Source of the DNA: Pseudomonadota bacterium
GTDB lineage: Bacteria; Pseudomonadota; Alphaproteobacteria; Rhizobiales; Xanthobacteraceae
Assembly: GCA_023434095.1 (NCBI GenBank)
Contig: JAEYTJ010000011.1
Span: 1 to 11,951 of the forward strand
Length of the DNA: 11,951 bases
Reading direction: 5' to 3'
This document shows, piece by piece, positions 1-8,244 of this stretch. How positions within the stretch are numbered: the stretch's first letter is position 1; each line of letters starts with the position of its first letter. The translations under genes and the position numbers were made by a program. Below the pieces are notes generated by a model, which was given only the letters and a program-made list of their open reading frames with translations, had not been told where the DNA came from and ran no database searches.

Positions 1-1134
1 CCAGGCCCTTGATGACCTGCTGGTAGTCGATGCCGATGCCCAGAATCGACATGCCGTTGTTCATCACGCCCATGATGAGCGCGCCGATGACCGCCCCGCC
101 CACACGGCCGACGCCGCCATAGGCCGAGGCGCCGCCAATGAAGCAGGCGGCGATCACGTCCAGCTCGAAGCCGAGGCCCGCTTTCGGCGTCGCGGTGTTG
201 AGCCGCGCGGCGAAGACGAGGCCGGCCAGCGCCGCCAGCACGCCCATATTGACGAAGGTGAGGAAGGTGAGCCGCTCGGTCTTGATGCCCGACAGCTTCG
301 CCGCCTTCTCGTTGCCGCCGACGGCGTAAATCTGCCGTCCGATGGTGGTGCGGGTGGTCACGAACGCATAGAGCGCGATCAGCGCCGTCATGATCACCAG
401 CACGTTCGGCAGGCCGCGATGCGAGGCGATGAGATAGGCGAAATAGAGGATGACGGCGAACAGCAGCGCGTTCTTGGCGAGGAAGAAGCCGTAGGGCTCG
501 GTGTGGATGTGGTGCGCCTCCTGCCGGGCGCGGCCGCGGAAGTTCAGCCACACCATGGCCAGCGCCAGCGCTGCGCCGATGGCCAGCGAGGTCGGGTAGA
601 GGGTACCGGCGTCCGGCACCAGCTCCGGAATGAAGCCGGAGGAGAGCTTCTGGAAGGTGGGCGGGAAGGGGCCGACCGACTGTCCCGCCAGGATCGCCAG
701 CGCCAGCCCCTTGAACACCAGCATGCCGGCAAGGGTGACGATGAAGGACGGAATCCTGAAATAGGCCACCCAATAGCCCTGCGCGGCGCCGATCAGCCCG
801 CCCAGCGCCAGGCAGATCAGCGTCGCGGGGATGTAGTGGACGCCGAACTTCACCATCAGCACCGCCGCCACCGCGCCGATGAACCCCGCCACCGAACCGA
901 CGGACAGGTCGATATGACCGGTGACGATGACCAGCAGCATGCCCAGCGCCATGATGACGATGTAGCTGTTCTGCAGCACGAGATTGGTGAGGTTGAGCGG
1001 GCGCATCAGCGTGCCGTTCGTCACCACCTCGAAGAAGATCATGATGGCGAAGAGCGAGATCAGCATCCCGTATTCGCGCAGATTGTTCTTCAGGAAGCCC
1101 GCATGCTGCGGCTTGTCCTTGAGAGCGGTGTCGC

Positions 1135-1138
<4 letters not shown>
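1..1138 (-). CDS. gguB: GguB-type sugar ABC transporter permease (3' end off window)
   Basis: Inner-membrane permease of a CUT2-type (BPD_transp_2 family) sugar ABC importer, working with GguA and ChvE. Reading down from an ATG at 1138 gives 379 codons without a stop; the frame runs off the left edge at ...YQQVIKGL. From memory Agrobacterium GguB is about 398 residues, so about 20 are missing. The sequence is mostly hydrophobic helices separated by short polar loops. It carries the family's GHIDLSVGS stretch (residues 74-82) and the cytoplasmic loop GGNEKAAKLSGI (274-285), which in this family contacts the ATPase. The start is well fixed: it overlaps the gguA stop as ATGA, with GGAGG seven bases upstream. 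No frameshift is seen. XylH-like xylose permeases are the closest alternative name; the ChvE-GguA context favours GguB. Confidence 0.93.
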
Positions 1139-2685
<1,547 letters not shown>

Positions 2686-2705
2686 GGCGCGCTCCAAAAG
2701 CCGCT

Positions 2706-2730
2706 CCGCGCCGGCATGAGGCCGGCGCGG
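2706..2730 (-). terminator. Intercistronic hairpin between chvE and gguA (attenuator or mRNA-stabilising element)
   Basis: Perfect inverted repeat with 10-bp arms (CCGCGCCGGC and its complement GCCGGCGCGG) around a 5-nt loop, beginning 22 nt after the chvE stop. Four T residues follow in the transcript, six bases after the stem (2699-2696), just before the gguA ribosome binding site. The T run is too short and too distant for a strong intrinsic terminator. Partial termination, or protection of the upstream chvE message from 3' decay, is the more likely role. It would explain an excess of binding protein over ATPase and permease, as known for other binding-protein-dependent importers. The hairpin is seen; its function is inferred. 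Confidence 0.7.
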
Positions 2731-2752
2731 CATTCGGCGGGTAGGGAGGGGG

Positions 2753-3823
2753 TCAGTTGATCTGGCCCGGCTTGTAGTAGCCCGAGCCGATCAGCACGGC
2801 TTCCCAGTTGTCCTTGTCGACCACGACGGGCTTGAGCAGGTAGGAGGGCACGACCTTGACGCCGTTATTGTAGGTCTTGGTGTCGTTGACCGTCGGTTCC
2901 TTGCCGGACAGGGTGGCGTCGACCATGTCGGCTGTCACCTTGGCGAGTTCGCGCGTGTCCTTGAAGATGGTGGAGTACTGCTCGCCGGCGAGGATGGACT
3001 TCATCGACGGCACTTCGGCGTCCTGGCCGGTGACGACGGGCATCTTCATGTTGCCCGAGCCGTAGCCCACGCCCTTCAGCGAGGACAGGATGCCGATGGA
3101 CAGGCCGTCATAGGGCGAGAGCACGCCGTTGAGCGTCTTGTCGGAGTAGTAGGCGCTCAGCAAATTGTCCATGCGGGCCTGGGCGGTGGCGCCGTCCCAG
3201 CGCAGGGTCGAGACCTTGTCCATGCCCATCTGGCCGGAGGCGACCTTGAGCGTGCCGTTGTCGATGAGCGGCTTCAGCACCGACATGGCGCCGTCGTAGA
3301 AGAAATAGGCGTTGTTGTCGTCCGGCGAGCCGCCGAACAGCTCGATGTTGAAGGGGCCCTTGTTCTCGGGATAGCCGAGGCCCTTGAGCAGCGACTGCGC
3401 CTGCAGCACGCCGACCTGGAAATTGTCGAAGGTCGCGTAGTAGTCGACATTCGGCGTCTCGCGGATCAGGCGGTCATAGGCGATGACCTTGATGCCCTTG
3501 TCATGCGCCTGCTTCAGCACGTCCGAGAGCGTGGTGCCGTCGATCGAGGCGATGACCAGCACCTTCGCGCCCTTGGTCACCATGTTCTCGATCTGCGAGA
3601 GCTGGTTGGGAATGTCGTCCTCGGCATATTGCAGGTCGGTGTTGTAGCCGCGCTCCTTCAGCACCTTCACCATGTTGTCGCCGTCGGCGATCCAGCGGGC
3701 GGAGGATTTGGTGGGCATGGCGATGCCGACCGTGCCCTTGTCCGCCGCCGCGGCGGGAAGGGCGAGAGCCAGCGCGCCGAGCGCGAAGGCAGTTGCGGAG
3801 AAAAGCGTCGTCAGGCGTTTCAT
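2753..3823 (-). CDS. chvE: ChvE-type periplasmic multiple-sugar-binding protein
   Basis: Periplasmic substrate-binding protein of the GguAB importer. In Agrobacterium, ChvE binds several aldoses including galactose, arabinose, glucose and xylose, and also serves chemotaxis and the VirA sugar response. The 356-residue product starts with a classical signal peptide: MKRL, then a hydrophobic run to about residue 22, then PAAAA with likely cleavage near 27/28 before DKGTVGIAMPTKSS. The mature part is a type I periplasmic binding fold. Long stretches match Agrobacterium ChvE as I remember it, for example QLSQIENMVTKG, ELFGGSPDDNNA and EQYSTIFKDTRELAKVT. The ATG at 3823 has AAGGAG six bases upstream and directly precedes the signal peptide; an in-frame ATG at 3922 would bury that peptide under 33 residues. 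The broad ligand range suits the mixed pentose and hexose enzymes upstream. Confidence 0.96.
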   Translation of the reverse strand: MKRLTTLFSATAFALGALALALPAAAADKGTVGIAMPTKSSARWIADGDNMVKVLKERGYNTDLQYAEDDIPNQLSQIENMVTKGAKVLVIASIDGTTLSDVLKQAHDKGIKVIAYDRLIRETPNVDYYATFDNFQVGVLQAQSLLKGLGYPENKGPFNIELFGGSPDDNNAYFFYDGAMSVLKPLIDNGTLKVASGQMGMDKVSTLRWDGATAQARMDNLLSAYYSDKTLNGVLSPYDGLSIGILSSLKGVGYGSGNMKMPVVTGQDAEVPSMKSILAGEQYSTIFKDTRELAKVTADMVDATLSGKEPTVNDTKTYNNGVKVVPSYLLKPVVVDKDNWEAVLIGSGYYKPGQIN

Positions 3824-3918
3824 CGTCAGCTCCTTGAGCGTTTCGCGTTTCGGTCGTTCAGCGGTCGCCTTGGGCGTCCCGGGTTGTTGGCGGGGAGTCC
3901 CGCGGAGGGGCGCGCGGC
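3824..3918 (-). other. 95-nt dgoA-chvE intergenic gap, possible internal regulatory region
   Basis: This is the longest gap in the window. On the plus strand it holds a tandem 7-mer, CGTTTCG twice (3839-3852), and CGGTCG at 3851-3856 repeated at 3862-3867, an 11-bp spacing that would put both copies on one helix face. The transcript can also form a short GCGGG/CCCGC stem with a 4-nt loop. I see no convincing -35/-10 pair. In Agrobacterium chvE has its own promoter, controlled by the LysR-type regulator GbpR, so an internal promoter is conceivable but unproven here. Confidence 0.35.
3830..3835 (-). promoter_or_regulatory. Ribosome binding site of chvE
   Basis: AAGGAG on the minus strand, six bases before the ATG at 3823. 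It is among the best Shine-Dalgarno matches in the window, fitting high expression of a binding protein. It decides the start against the in-frame upstream ATG at 3922, which has no spaced Shine-Dalgarno. Confidence 0.8.
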
Positions 3919-4590
3919 TCATCCGCCGGCGCCGCGTGTCTCGGTGGAAGGAAAGGCGAGGTCATAGGCCGCGACCACGGCGCGCGCCTTCGCCCGCACC
4001 TCGGCGGCGGTCGCGCCGGGGCGGTAGAGGCTGGAGCCGAGGCCGAAGGTGCGGATGCCCGCAGCCGCATAGGCGGCGAATTCCTTCTCGCCGACCCCGC
4101 CCACCGCGCCGATCACCGTTCCCGGCGGCAGAACCACCGAAATGGCCTGGATGATCGATGGGCCGAGAAGGTTGGCGGGGAAGAATTTGAGCCCCGAGGC
4201 CCCCGCCTTCAGCGCCGCGAAGGCTTCCGTGGGGGTCAGCACGCCGGGCATGGTGACCATGCCGTGGCGGCCGGCGCGGGCAATCACCTGCGGGTCGACA
4301 TTCGGGCTTACCATGAGCCGCCCGCCGGCGTAGTTGAGCAGGTCGACCTGCTCGATGGTGAGCACGGTGCCCGCGCCGATGAGCACGCCCTTTGGGGCAA
4401 GGCGCGCAGCGGTCTCGATGGAGGCGAAGGGGTCCGGCGAGTTGAGCGGAATCTCGATCGCCTCCAGCCCTTCCTCGATCAGCGCGCCGACGATCGCCTC
4501 CGCCTCCTCCGGGCGCAGGCCGCGCAGGATGGCGACAAGGCCGCGCCTTAGTGAGGGCCAGGCGATGCGGGGCGCAAAACCGGCGTTCAT
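3919..4590 (-). CDS. dgoA: 2-dehydro-3-deoxy-6-phosphogalactonate (KDPGal) aldolase
   Basis: Class I aldolase (EC 4.1.2.21) splitting KDPGal to pyruvate and D-glyceraldehyde 3-phosphate, the last step of the De Ley-Doudoroff galactose route. The 223-residue product belongs to the KDPG/KHG aldolase family. ILRGLRPEEA (21-30) carries the pyruvate-binding arginine R23. AIEIPLNSP (44-52) carries the catalytic glutamate E46; this IPLNSP form is characteristic of DgoA rather than Eda. The Schiff-base lysine is K135 in GLKFFPAN, and GAVGGV (161-166) plus GLGSSLYRPG (183-192) form the phosphate site. The ATG overlaps the dgoK stop as ATGA with AAAGGA seven bases upstream, so kinase and aldolase are probably translationally coupled. 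The last dozen residues are a poorly conserved tail. Family assignment is secure; preference for KDPGal over KDPG is inferred from motif and neighbour. Confidence 0.94.
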   Translation of the reverse strand: MNAGFAPRIAWPSLRRGLVAILRGLRPEEAEAIVGALIEEGLEAIEIPLNSPDPFASIETAARLAPKGVLIGAGTVLTIEQVDLLNYAGGRLMVSPNVDPQVIARAGRHGMVTMPGVLTPTEAFAALKAGASGLKFFPANLLGPSIIQAISVVLPPGTVIGAVGGVGEKEFAAYAAAGIRTFGLGSSLYRPGATAAEVRAKARAVVAAYDLAFPSTETRGAGG

Positions 4591-5513
4591 GCGGTGATCC
4601 TTTCCAGCCGGAACGCCTTGAGGGCAGCGGCGTGCAGGCCGGCACGCACGCAGGTCTCGGCGTCGTGAAGGGTGACGGGGCCGAAGCCGGCCCGTGCCAG
4701 CGCGGCCCGATAGAGCGCCGCCGCCGCACCGGAGGCGATGAGCGCCACCGGACCCCGGCCGGCGACGCGCGCGGCGCCCGCGAGTTCCGCGCCAAGCAGC
4801 AGGCCGGAAAGCCGCGCCAGCGTGGCGTCAGGCTTCGCGCCCTCCAGCAGCCAGCCGGCGCGCAGGCGAAACAGCGCGTTGCCCAGCAGTTCCGGCGCGG
4901 CGAGGCCGTCATCGACGCCCTGCGCGAATTCCGGGGCGGCAGGGTCCACCTGCCCCGCTCCCTCGACCGAAGGCGCGACGACGGAAGCGCTGCGCAGCAG
5001 ATGGAACAGTTCCCCGGTCAGGAAGGTGGCGAAGCCCTGCACGGCGCCGCCTTCCACCCGCACCCATTTGGAATGGGTGCCGGGCAGGCAGGCGATGCCT
5101 TCGAAGCCGGCGCGGATCAGCGGCAGCAGCTGGGTCTCCTCGCCGCGCATGACATCGGCTCCCGCCGCGCCGCGCTGGGCGATGCCGGGCAGGATGCGGA
5201 TGAGACGCCGCGCGGACGGCACATGCGCCGCCTTCTCGGTCAGCCCGTCGAGCCCGGCGGGGGTGGCGACATAGGCCGCCTCCACCCAGCCGGCGCGCGA
5301 GCCGACCATGCCGCACATCATGACCGGCACGCCCTCGCCGATGCCGAGCGCGTCGAGATGGGCGTCGAGCACGCGCTCGAAGCCCTCAGTGCCCGACGCC
5401 CCCAGCCCCTGCGCGCTGCGCCGCTCGGCCAGCACCGCGCCGTCGCGGTCCAGCGCCCATAGGCGGAAGCTCGACGTGCCCCAGTCGACGGCGATGTGCG
5501 ACACGCCGCCCAT
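4587..5513 (-). CDS. dgoK: 2-dehydro-3-deoxygalactonokinase
   Basis: Cytoplasmic kinase (EC 2.7.1.58) that phosphorylates 2-keto-3-deoxygalactonate with ATP to give KDPGal, the substrate of the adjacent aldolase. The 308-residue product is close to the usual 290-310 of the DgoK family. It opens with the actin-like ATPase phosphate-binding motif AVDWGTSSFRLW (8-19, aspartate D10). Other family stretches are MMCGMVGSRAGW (65-76), MRGEETQLL (122-130), CLPGTHSKWV (142-151) and the C-terminal ALIASGAAAALY (257-268). The ATG shares one base with the lactonase stop (TGATG) and has GGGAG seven bases upstream; the longer upstream frame is antisense-type noise with no family similarity. Its presence separates this operon from pure pentose (Weimberg-type) clusters and gives it a hexose outlet. 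Confidence 0.94.
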   Translation of the reverse strand: MGGVSHIAVDWGTSSFRLWALDRDGAVLAERRSAQGLGASGTEGFERVLDAHLDALGIGEGVPVMMCGMVGSRAGWVEAAYVATPAGLDGLTEKAAHVPSARRLIRILPGIAQRGAAGADVMRGEETQLLPLIRAGFEGIACLPGTHSKWVRVEGGAVQGFATFLTGELFHLLRSASVVAPSVEGAGQVDPAAPEFAQGVDDGLAAPELLGNALFRLRAGWLLEGAKPDATLARLSGLLLGAELAGAARVAGRGPVALIASGAAAALYRAALARAGFGPVTLHDAETCVRAGLHAAALKAFRLERITA

Positions 5514-6421
5514 CACAGCGCTCCCAGCCGGATGCGCGGCTCGGCACGGCCGGTGGCGCCGATGTCGATGAGGAAGGTGCGTCCATGCTCCGGGTCGGCG
5601 GCGCGGGCGTCCGCATCCATGTGCTGCCATGCCGAGGTGACGAGCACGCGGTCGAAGTCCCGTCCGACAAAGACCGGGCAACTGGTCTGCCGCGCCGGGG
5701 TCGGCACGCTGCGCACGAGGTCGCCCGCCGGGGAATATGCGTTGAGCCGCGCCCCGCCCCAGATGGCGCACCAGATCAAGCCCTCGGCGTCAGTGACGGC
5801 ACCGTCCATCCCGCCTTCGCCGCCATGGCGGTGGAGAAGGGTGGGGGCTTCCAGCGGCAGGCCGGAGCCGGGATCGAGCCGCACCCGATAGAGTTCGCCA
5901 ATCGCCGTGTCAGCGAAATAGCCGATGGCCCCATCGGGCGAAAAGCAGATGGCGTTGGGAATGGTGACGGCGGGAAACAGCGGGATCACCGCGCCGGCAT
6001 GGAAGGCATAGACGGTGCCGGCACCGGTCTCAGCGTCGCGGCCCATGGTGCTGAACCAGAAGGTGCCTGAAGGGTGGACGCGGGCGTCGTTGGAGCGGGT
6101 GCCGGCGTTGTCCGCCTCGACAGCGGCGAGCGTCTCCAGCCGGCCGCTGCCGATGTCGCGCAGCATCAGCCCGGCCTCGGTGGCGAGCAACTGGCGCTCG
6201 GCATCGACAACAGCCAGCGCGCTCGCCATCACCGGCAGCGCGTGCACGGCGATCTCGCCCGTGGCGAGCCGCGCCTCGTAGAGCCGCTTCTCCACGATGT
6301 CGAACCACCAGGCGGTGTCGCTGGCGGCGTCATAGGCCGGGCCCTCGCCGAGATGGCAGCGCTCGGCGCAGAGCAGGGCGACGGCCGCCGTCGCGGCAGC
6401 AGGGGCGCTAATGGTTGTCAC
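5513..6421 (-). CDS. SMP-30/gluconolactonase-family sugar lactonase (GTG start)
   Basis: Hydrolyses the aldonolactone formed by the sugar 1-dehydrogenase to the free aldonate; related to Caulobacter XylC and Azospirillum arabinolactonase. The 302-residue product is a six-bladed SMP-30 beta-propeller. The expected metal ligands are visible as E26 (HLGEGP), N156 (IPNAICFSPDG) and D206 (GGMDGAVTD), with the substrate-side stretch SNDARVHPSGTFWFSTMG (110-127). The N156-D206 spacing of 50 matches the E18/N146/D196 ligand set I recall for XylC. No signal peptide is seen, so it acts in the cytoplasm after uptake. The start is taken as GTG at 6421, overlapping the upstream dehydratase gene by 14 nt, with AGGGG seven bases before it. 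No ATG lies between there and the conserved GEGP motif. It probably serves pentonolactones and galactonolactone alike. Confidence 0.9.
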   Translation of the reverse strand: MTTISAPAAATAAVALLCAERCHLGEGPAYDAASDTAWWFDIVEKRLYEARLATGEIAVHALPVMASALAVVDAERQLLATEAGLMLRDIGSGRLETLAAVEADNAGTRSNDARVHPSGTFWFSTMGRDAETGAGTVYAFHAGAVIPLFPAVTIPNAICFSPDGAIGYFADTAIGELYRVRLDPGSGLPLEAPTLLHRHGGEGGMDGAVTDAEGLIWCAIWGGARLNAYSPAGDLVRSVPTPARQTSCPVFVGRDFDRVLVTSAWQHMDADARAADPEHGRTFLIDIGATGRAEPRIRLGAL

Positions 6422-8228
6422 GCGGCATCCCCTGGGTCTGGGCGATGCGCTGGTAGCGCACGGCGTTTTCCAGCACGGCGCCGGTTTCCAGCTGGCCGAC
6501 GAGGCCGCGCTGGATTTCCTGCCAGGGCGTCTGGCTGGCGGGGTAGGCATAGCCGCCCGCCGCATCCAGCTCGGCGCGACGGCGGGCAAGCTCCTCCTCC
6601 GGCACCAGCATGTTGGCGCTGTTGCGCTTGAGATCGATGCGCACGCGGTCGCCGGTGCGCAGCAGCGCGAGCCCGCCGCCGACCGCCGCTTCGGGCGAGG
6701 CGTTGAGGATGGAGGGCGAGCCGGACGTGCCGGACTGGCGCCCATCGCCGATGCAGGGCAGGGCATGCACGCCGGCCTTGATGAGGTAGTCCGGCGCGCG
6801 CATGTTCACCACTTCCGCCGCCCCGGGATAGCCGATGGGGCCGGCCCCGCGCATGAACAGGATGCAGCCATCGTCGATGGCCAGCGCGGGATCGTCGATG
6901 CGGGCGTGGTAATCCTCCGGCCCGTCGAACACGATGGCCCGCCCCTCGAAGGCCTCCGGGTCGTCGGGATTGGAGAGGTAGCGCACGCGGAATTCCGCGC
7001 TGATGACGCTGGTCTTCATGATGGCGGAGGAGAACAGATTGCCGCGCAGCACGCGGAAGCCGGCCCTCTCCTTCAGCGGCTGGTCATAGGGGCGGATCAC
7101 CGCCTCGTCCTGAATGCCGGCGCCGGCGCAGTTGGCGCCCAGGCTGCGCCCGTTCACGGTGAGCGCGTCCTCGGCGATGAGGCCCTGGCCCATCAGCTGG
7201 TTGACCACCGCCGGCACGCCGCCGGCATGGTAGTAATCCTCGCCGAGATATTCCCCGGCCGGCTGGAGGTTCACCAGCAGCGGCACCTCCTCGCCATAGG
7301 TCTGCCAGTCGTCGATGGACAGTTCCGCGCCGACATGGCGGGCCAGCGCATTGAGATGGATCGGCGCGTTGGTCGAGCCGCCAATGGCCGAGTTCACCCG
7401 GATGGCGTTGAGGAAAGCGTCGCGGGTGAGGATGTCGGAGGGCTTCAGGTCCTCATGCACCATCTCGACGATGCGCAGCCCGGTGCGGTAGGCGATTTCC
7501 TGCCGGTCGCGATAGGGCGCGGGGATGGCGGCGGAGCCGGGCAGCTGCATGCCCAGCGCCTCGGCGAGCGAGTTCATCGTCGTCGCCGTGCCCATGGTGT
7601 TGCAATAGCCGGTGGAGGGGGCGGAGGACGCCACCAGCTTGACGAAGCCGGCATGGTCGATCTCGCCCGCCGCCAGCAATTCGCGCGCTTTCCAGACGAT
7701 GGTGCCCGAGCCGGTGCGCGCGCCCTTGTACCAGCCGTTCAGCATCGGCCCGACGGAGAGGGCGATGGCCGGGATGTTCACCGTCGCCGCCGCCATCAAC
7801 AAAGCCGGGGTGGTCTTGTCGCAGCCGATGGTCAGCACCACGCCGTCGAGCGGGTAGCCGTAGAGCACCTCCACCAGGCCGAGATAGGCGAGGTTGCGGT
7901 CGAGCCCGGCGGTGGGGCGCTTGCCGGTTTCCTGGATCGGGTGCACCGGGAATTCGATGGCGATGCCGCCGGCCTCGCGAATGCCGTCGCGGGTGCGCTT
8001 GGCAAGTTCGAGATGGTGGCGGTTGCAGGGAGAGAGGTCGGAACCGGTCTGGGCGATGCCGATGATCGGGCGGCCGCTCTGCAACTCCTCCTGGCTGAGG
8101 CCGAAATTCAAATAGCGCTCCAGATAGAGCGCGGTCATGTCGATATTGTCGGGGTTGTCGAACCAGGCGCGGGAGCGCAGGGGCCGGTCGCGAAGGGGTG
8201 CGTCGCTCCTGGTGGCTTTGCCGTCCAT
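6408..8228 (-). CDS. xylD: XylD-like IlvD/Edd-family aldonate dehydratase (probable D-xylonate dehydratase)
   Basis: Iron-sulfur dehydratase converting an aldonate to its 2-keto-3-deoxy acid; closest in memory to Caulobacter D-xylonate dehydratase XylD (EC 4.2.1.82). The 606-residue product shares the XylD N-terminus SRAWFDNPDNIDMTALYLER (19-38). Cluster cysteines are C68 (SPCNR), C136 (GCDKTTPA) and C209 (GYCNTMGTA). Their 68- and 73-residue spacings equal the C59/C127/C200 set recalled for Rhizobium L-arabinonate dehydratase, so a [2Fe-2S] cluster is expected. Magnesium ligands would include E100 and D137, with carbamylated K138, and the catalytic serine is S499 in GDGRQSG. It ends in MPRDNH. 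ATG 8228 has GGAG six bases upstream; an ATG at 8252 would overlap the preceding gene. Substrate is uncertain: D-xylonate fits best, but D-gluconate or D-galactonate cannot be excluded. It is a different subtype from the partial dehydratase at the right edge. Confidence 0.88.
   Translation of the reverse strand: MDGKATRSDAPLRDRPLRSRAWFDNPDNIDMTALYLERYLNFGLSQEELQSGRPIIGIAQTGSDLSPCNRHHLELAKRTRDGIREAGGIAIEFPVHPIQETGKRPTAGLDRNLAYLGLVEVLYGYPLDGVVLTIGCDKTTPALLMAAATVNIPAIALSVGPMLNGWYKGARTGSGTIVWKARELLAAGEIDHAGFVKLVASSAPSTGYCNTMGTATTMNSLAEALGMQLPGSAAIPAPYRDRQEIAYRTGLRIVEMVHEDLKPSDILTRDAFLNAIRVNSAIGGSTNAPIHLNALARHVGAELSIDDWQTYGEEVPLLVNLQPAGEYLGEDYYHAGGVPAVVNQLMGQGLIAEDALTVNGRSLGANCAGAGIQDEAVIRPYDQPLKERAGFRVLRGNLFSSAIMKTSVISAEFRVRYLSNPDDPEAFEGRAIVFDGPEDYHARIDDPALAIDDGCILFMRGAGPIGYPGAAEVVNMRAPDYLIKAGVHALPCIGDGRQSGTSGSPSILNASPEAAVGGGLALLRTGDRVRIDLKRNSANMLVPEEELARRRAELDAAGGYAYPASQTPWQEIQRGLVGQLETGAVLENAVRYQRIAQTQGMPRDNH
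6429..6433 (-). promoter_or_regulatory. Ribosome binding site fixing the GTG start of the lactonase
   Basis: AGGGG on the minus strand, seven bases before GTG at 6421 and inside the last codons of the preceding dehydratase gene. It supports the GTG start because no ATG is available ahead of the conserved N-terminal motif. Confidence 0.6.
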
Positions 8229-8244
8229 TCGGGTCTCCTCAGGC

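Noticed and set aside
2706..2730. The chvE-gguA hairpin as a full intrinsic terminator ending the operon
   Set aside because: The T run is only four bases and starts six bases after the stem. gguA and gguB, needed for the same importer, follow at once with no visible promoter, so full termination is unlikely.
2686..2733. Longer GguA start at ATG 2733
   Set aside because: Its first codons would be encoded by the hairpin at 2706-2730. The resulting residues are not family-like, and ATG 2685 has a well-spaced GGAG.
3824..3922. In-frame ATG at 3922 that would extend ChvE by 33 residues and overlap the dgoA stop as ATGA
   Set aside because: The extension would place a Pro/Arg-rich stretch ahead of the signal peptide and block export. 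No spaced Shine-Dalgarno precedes it, whereas ATG 3823 has AAGGAG at six bases.
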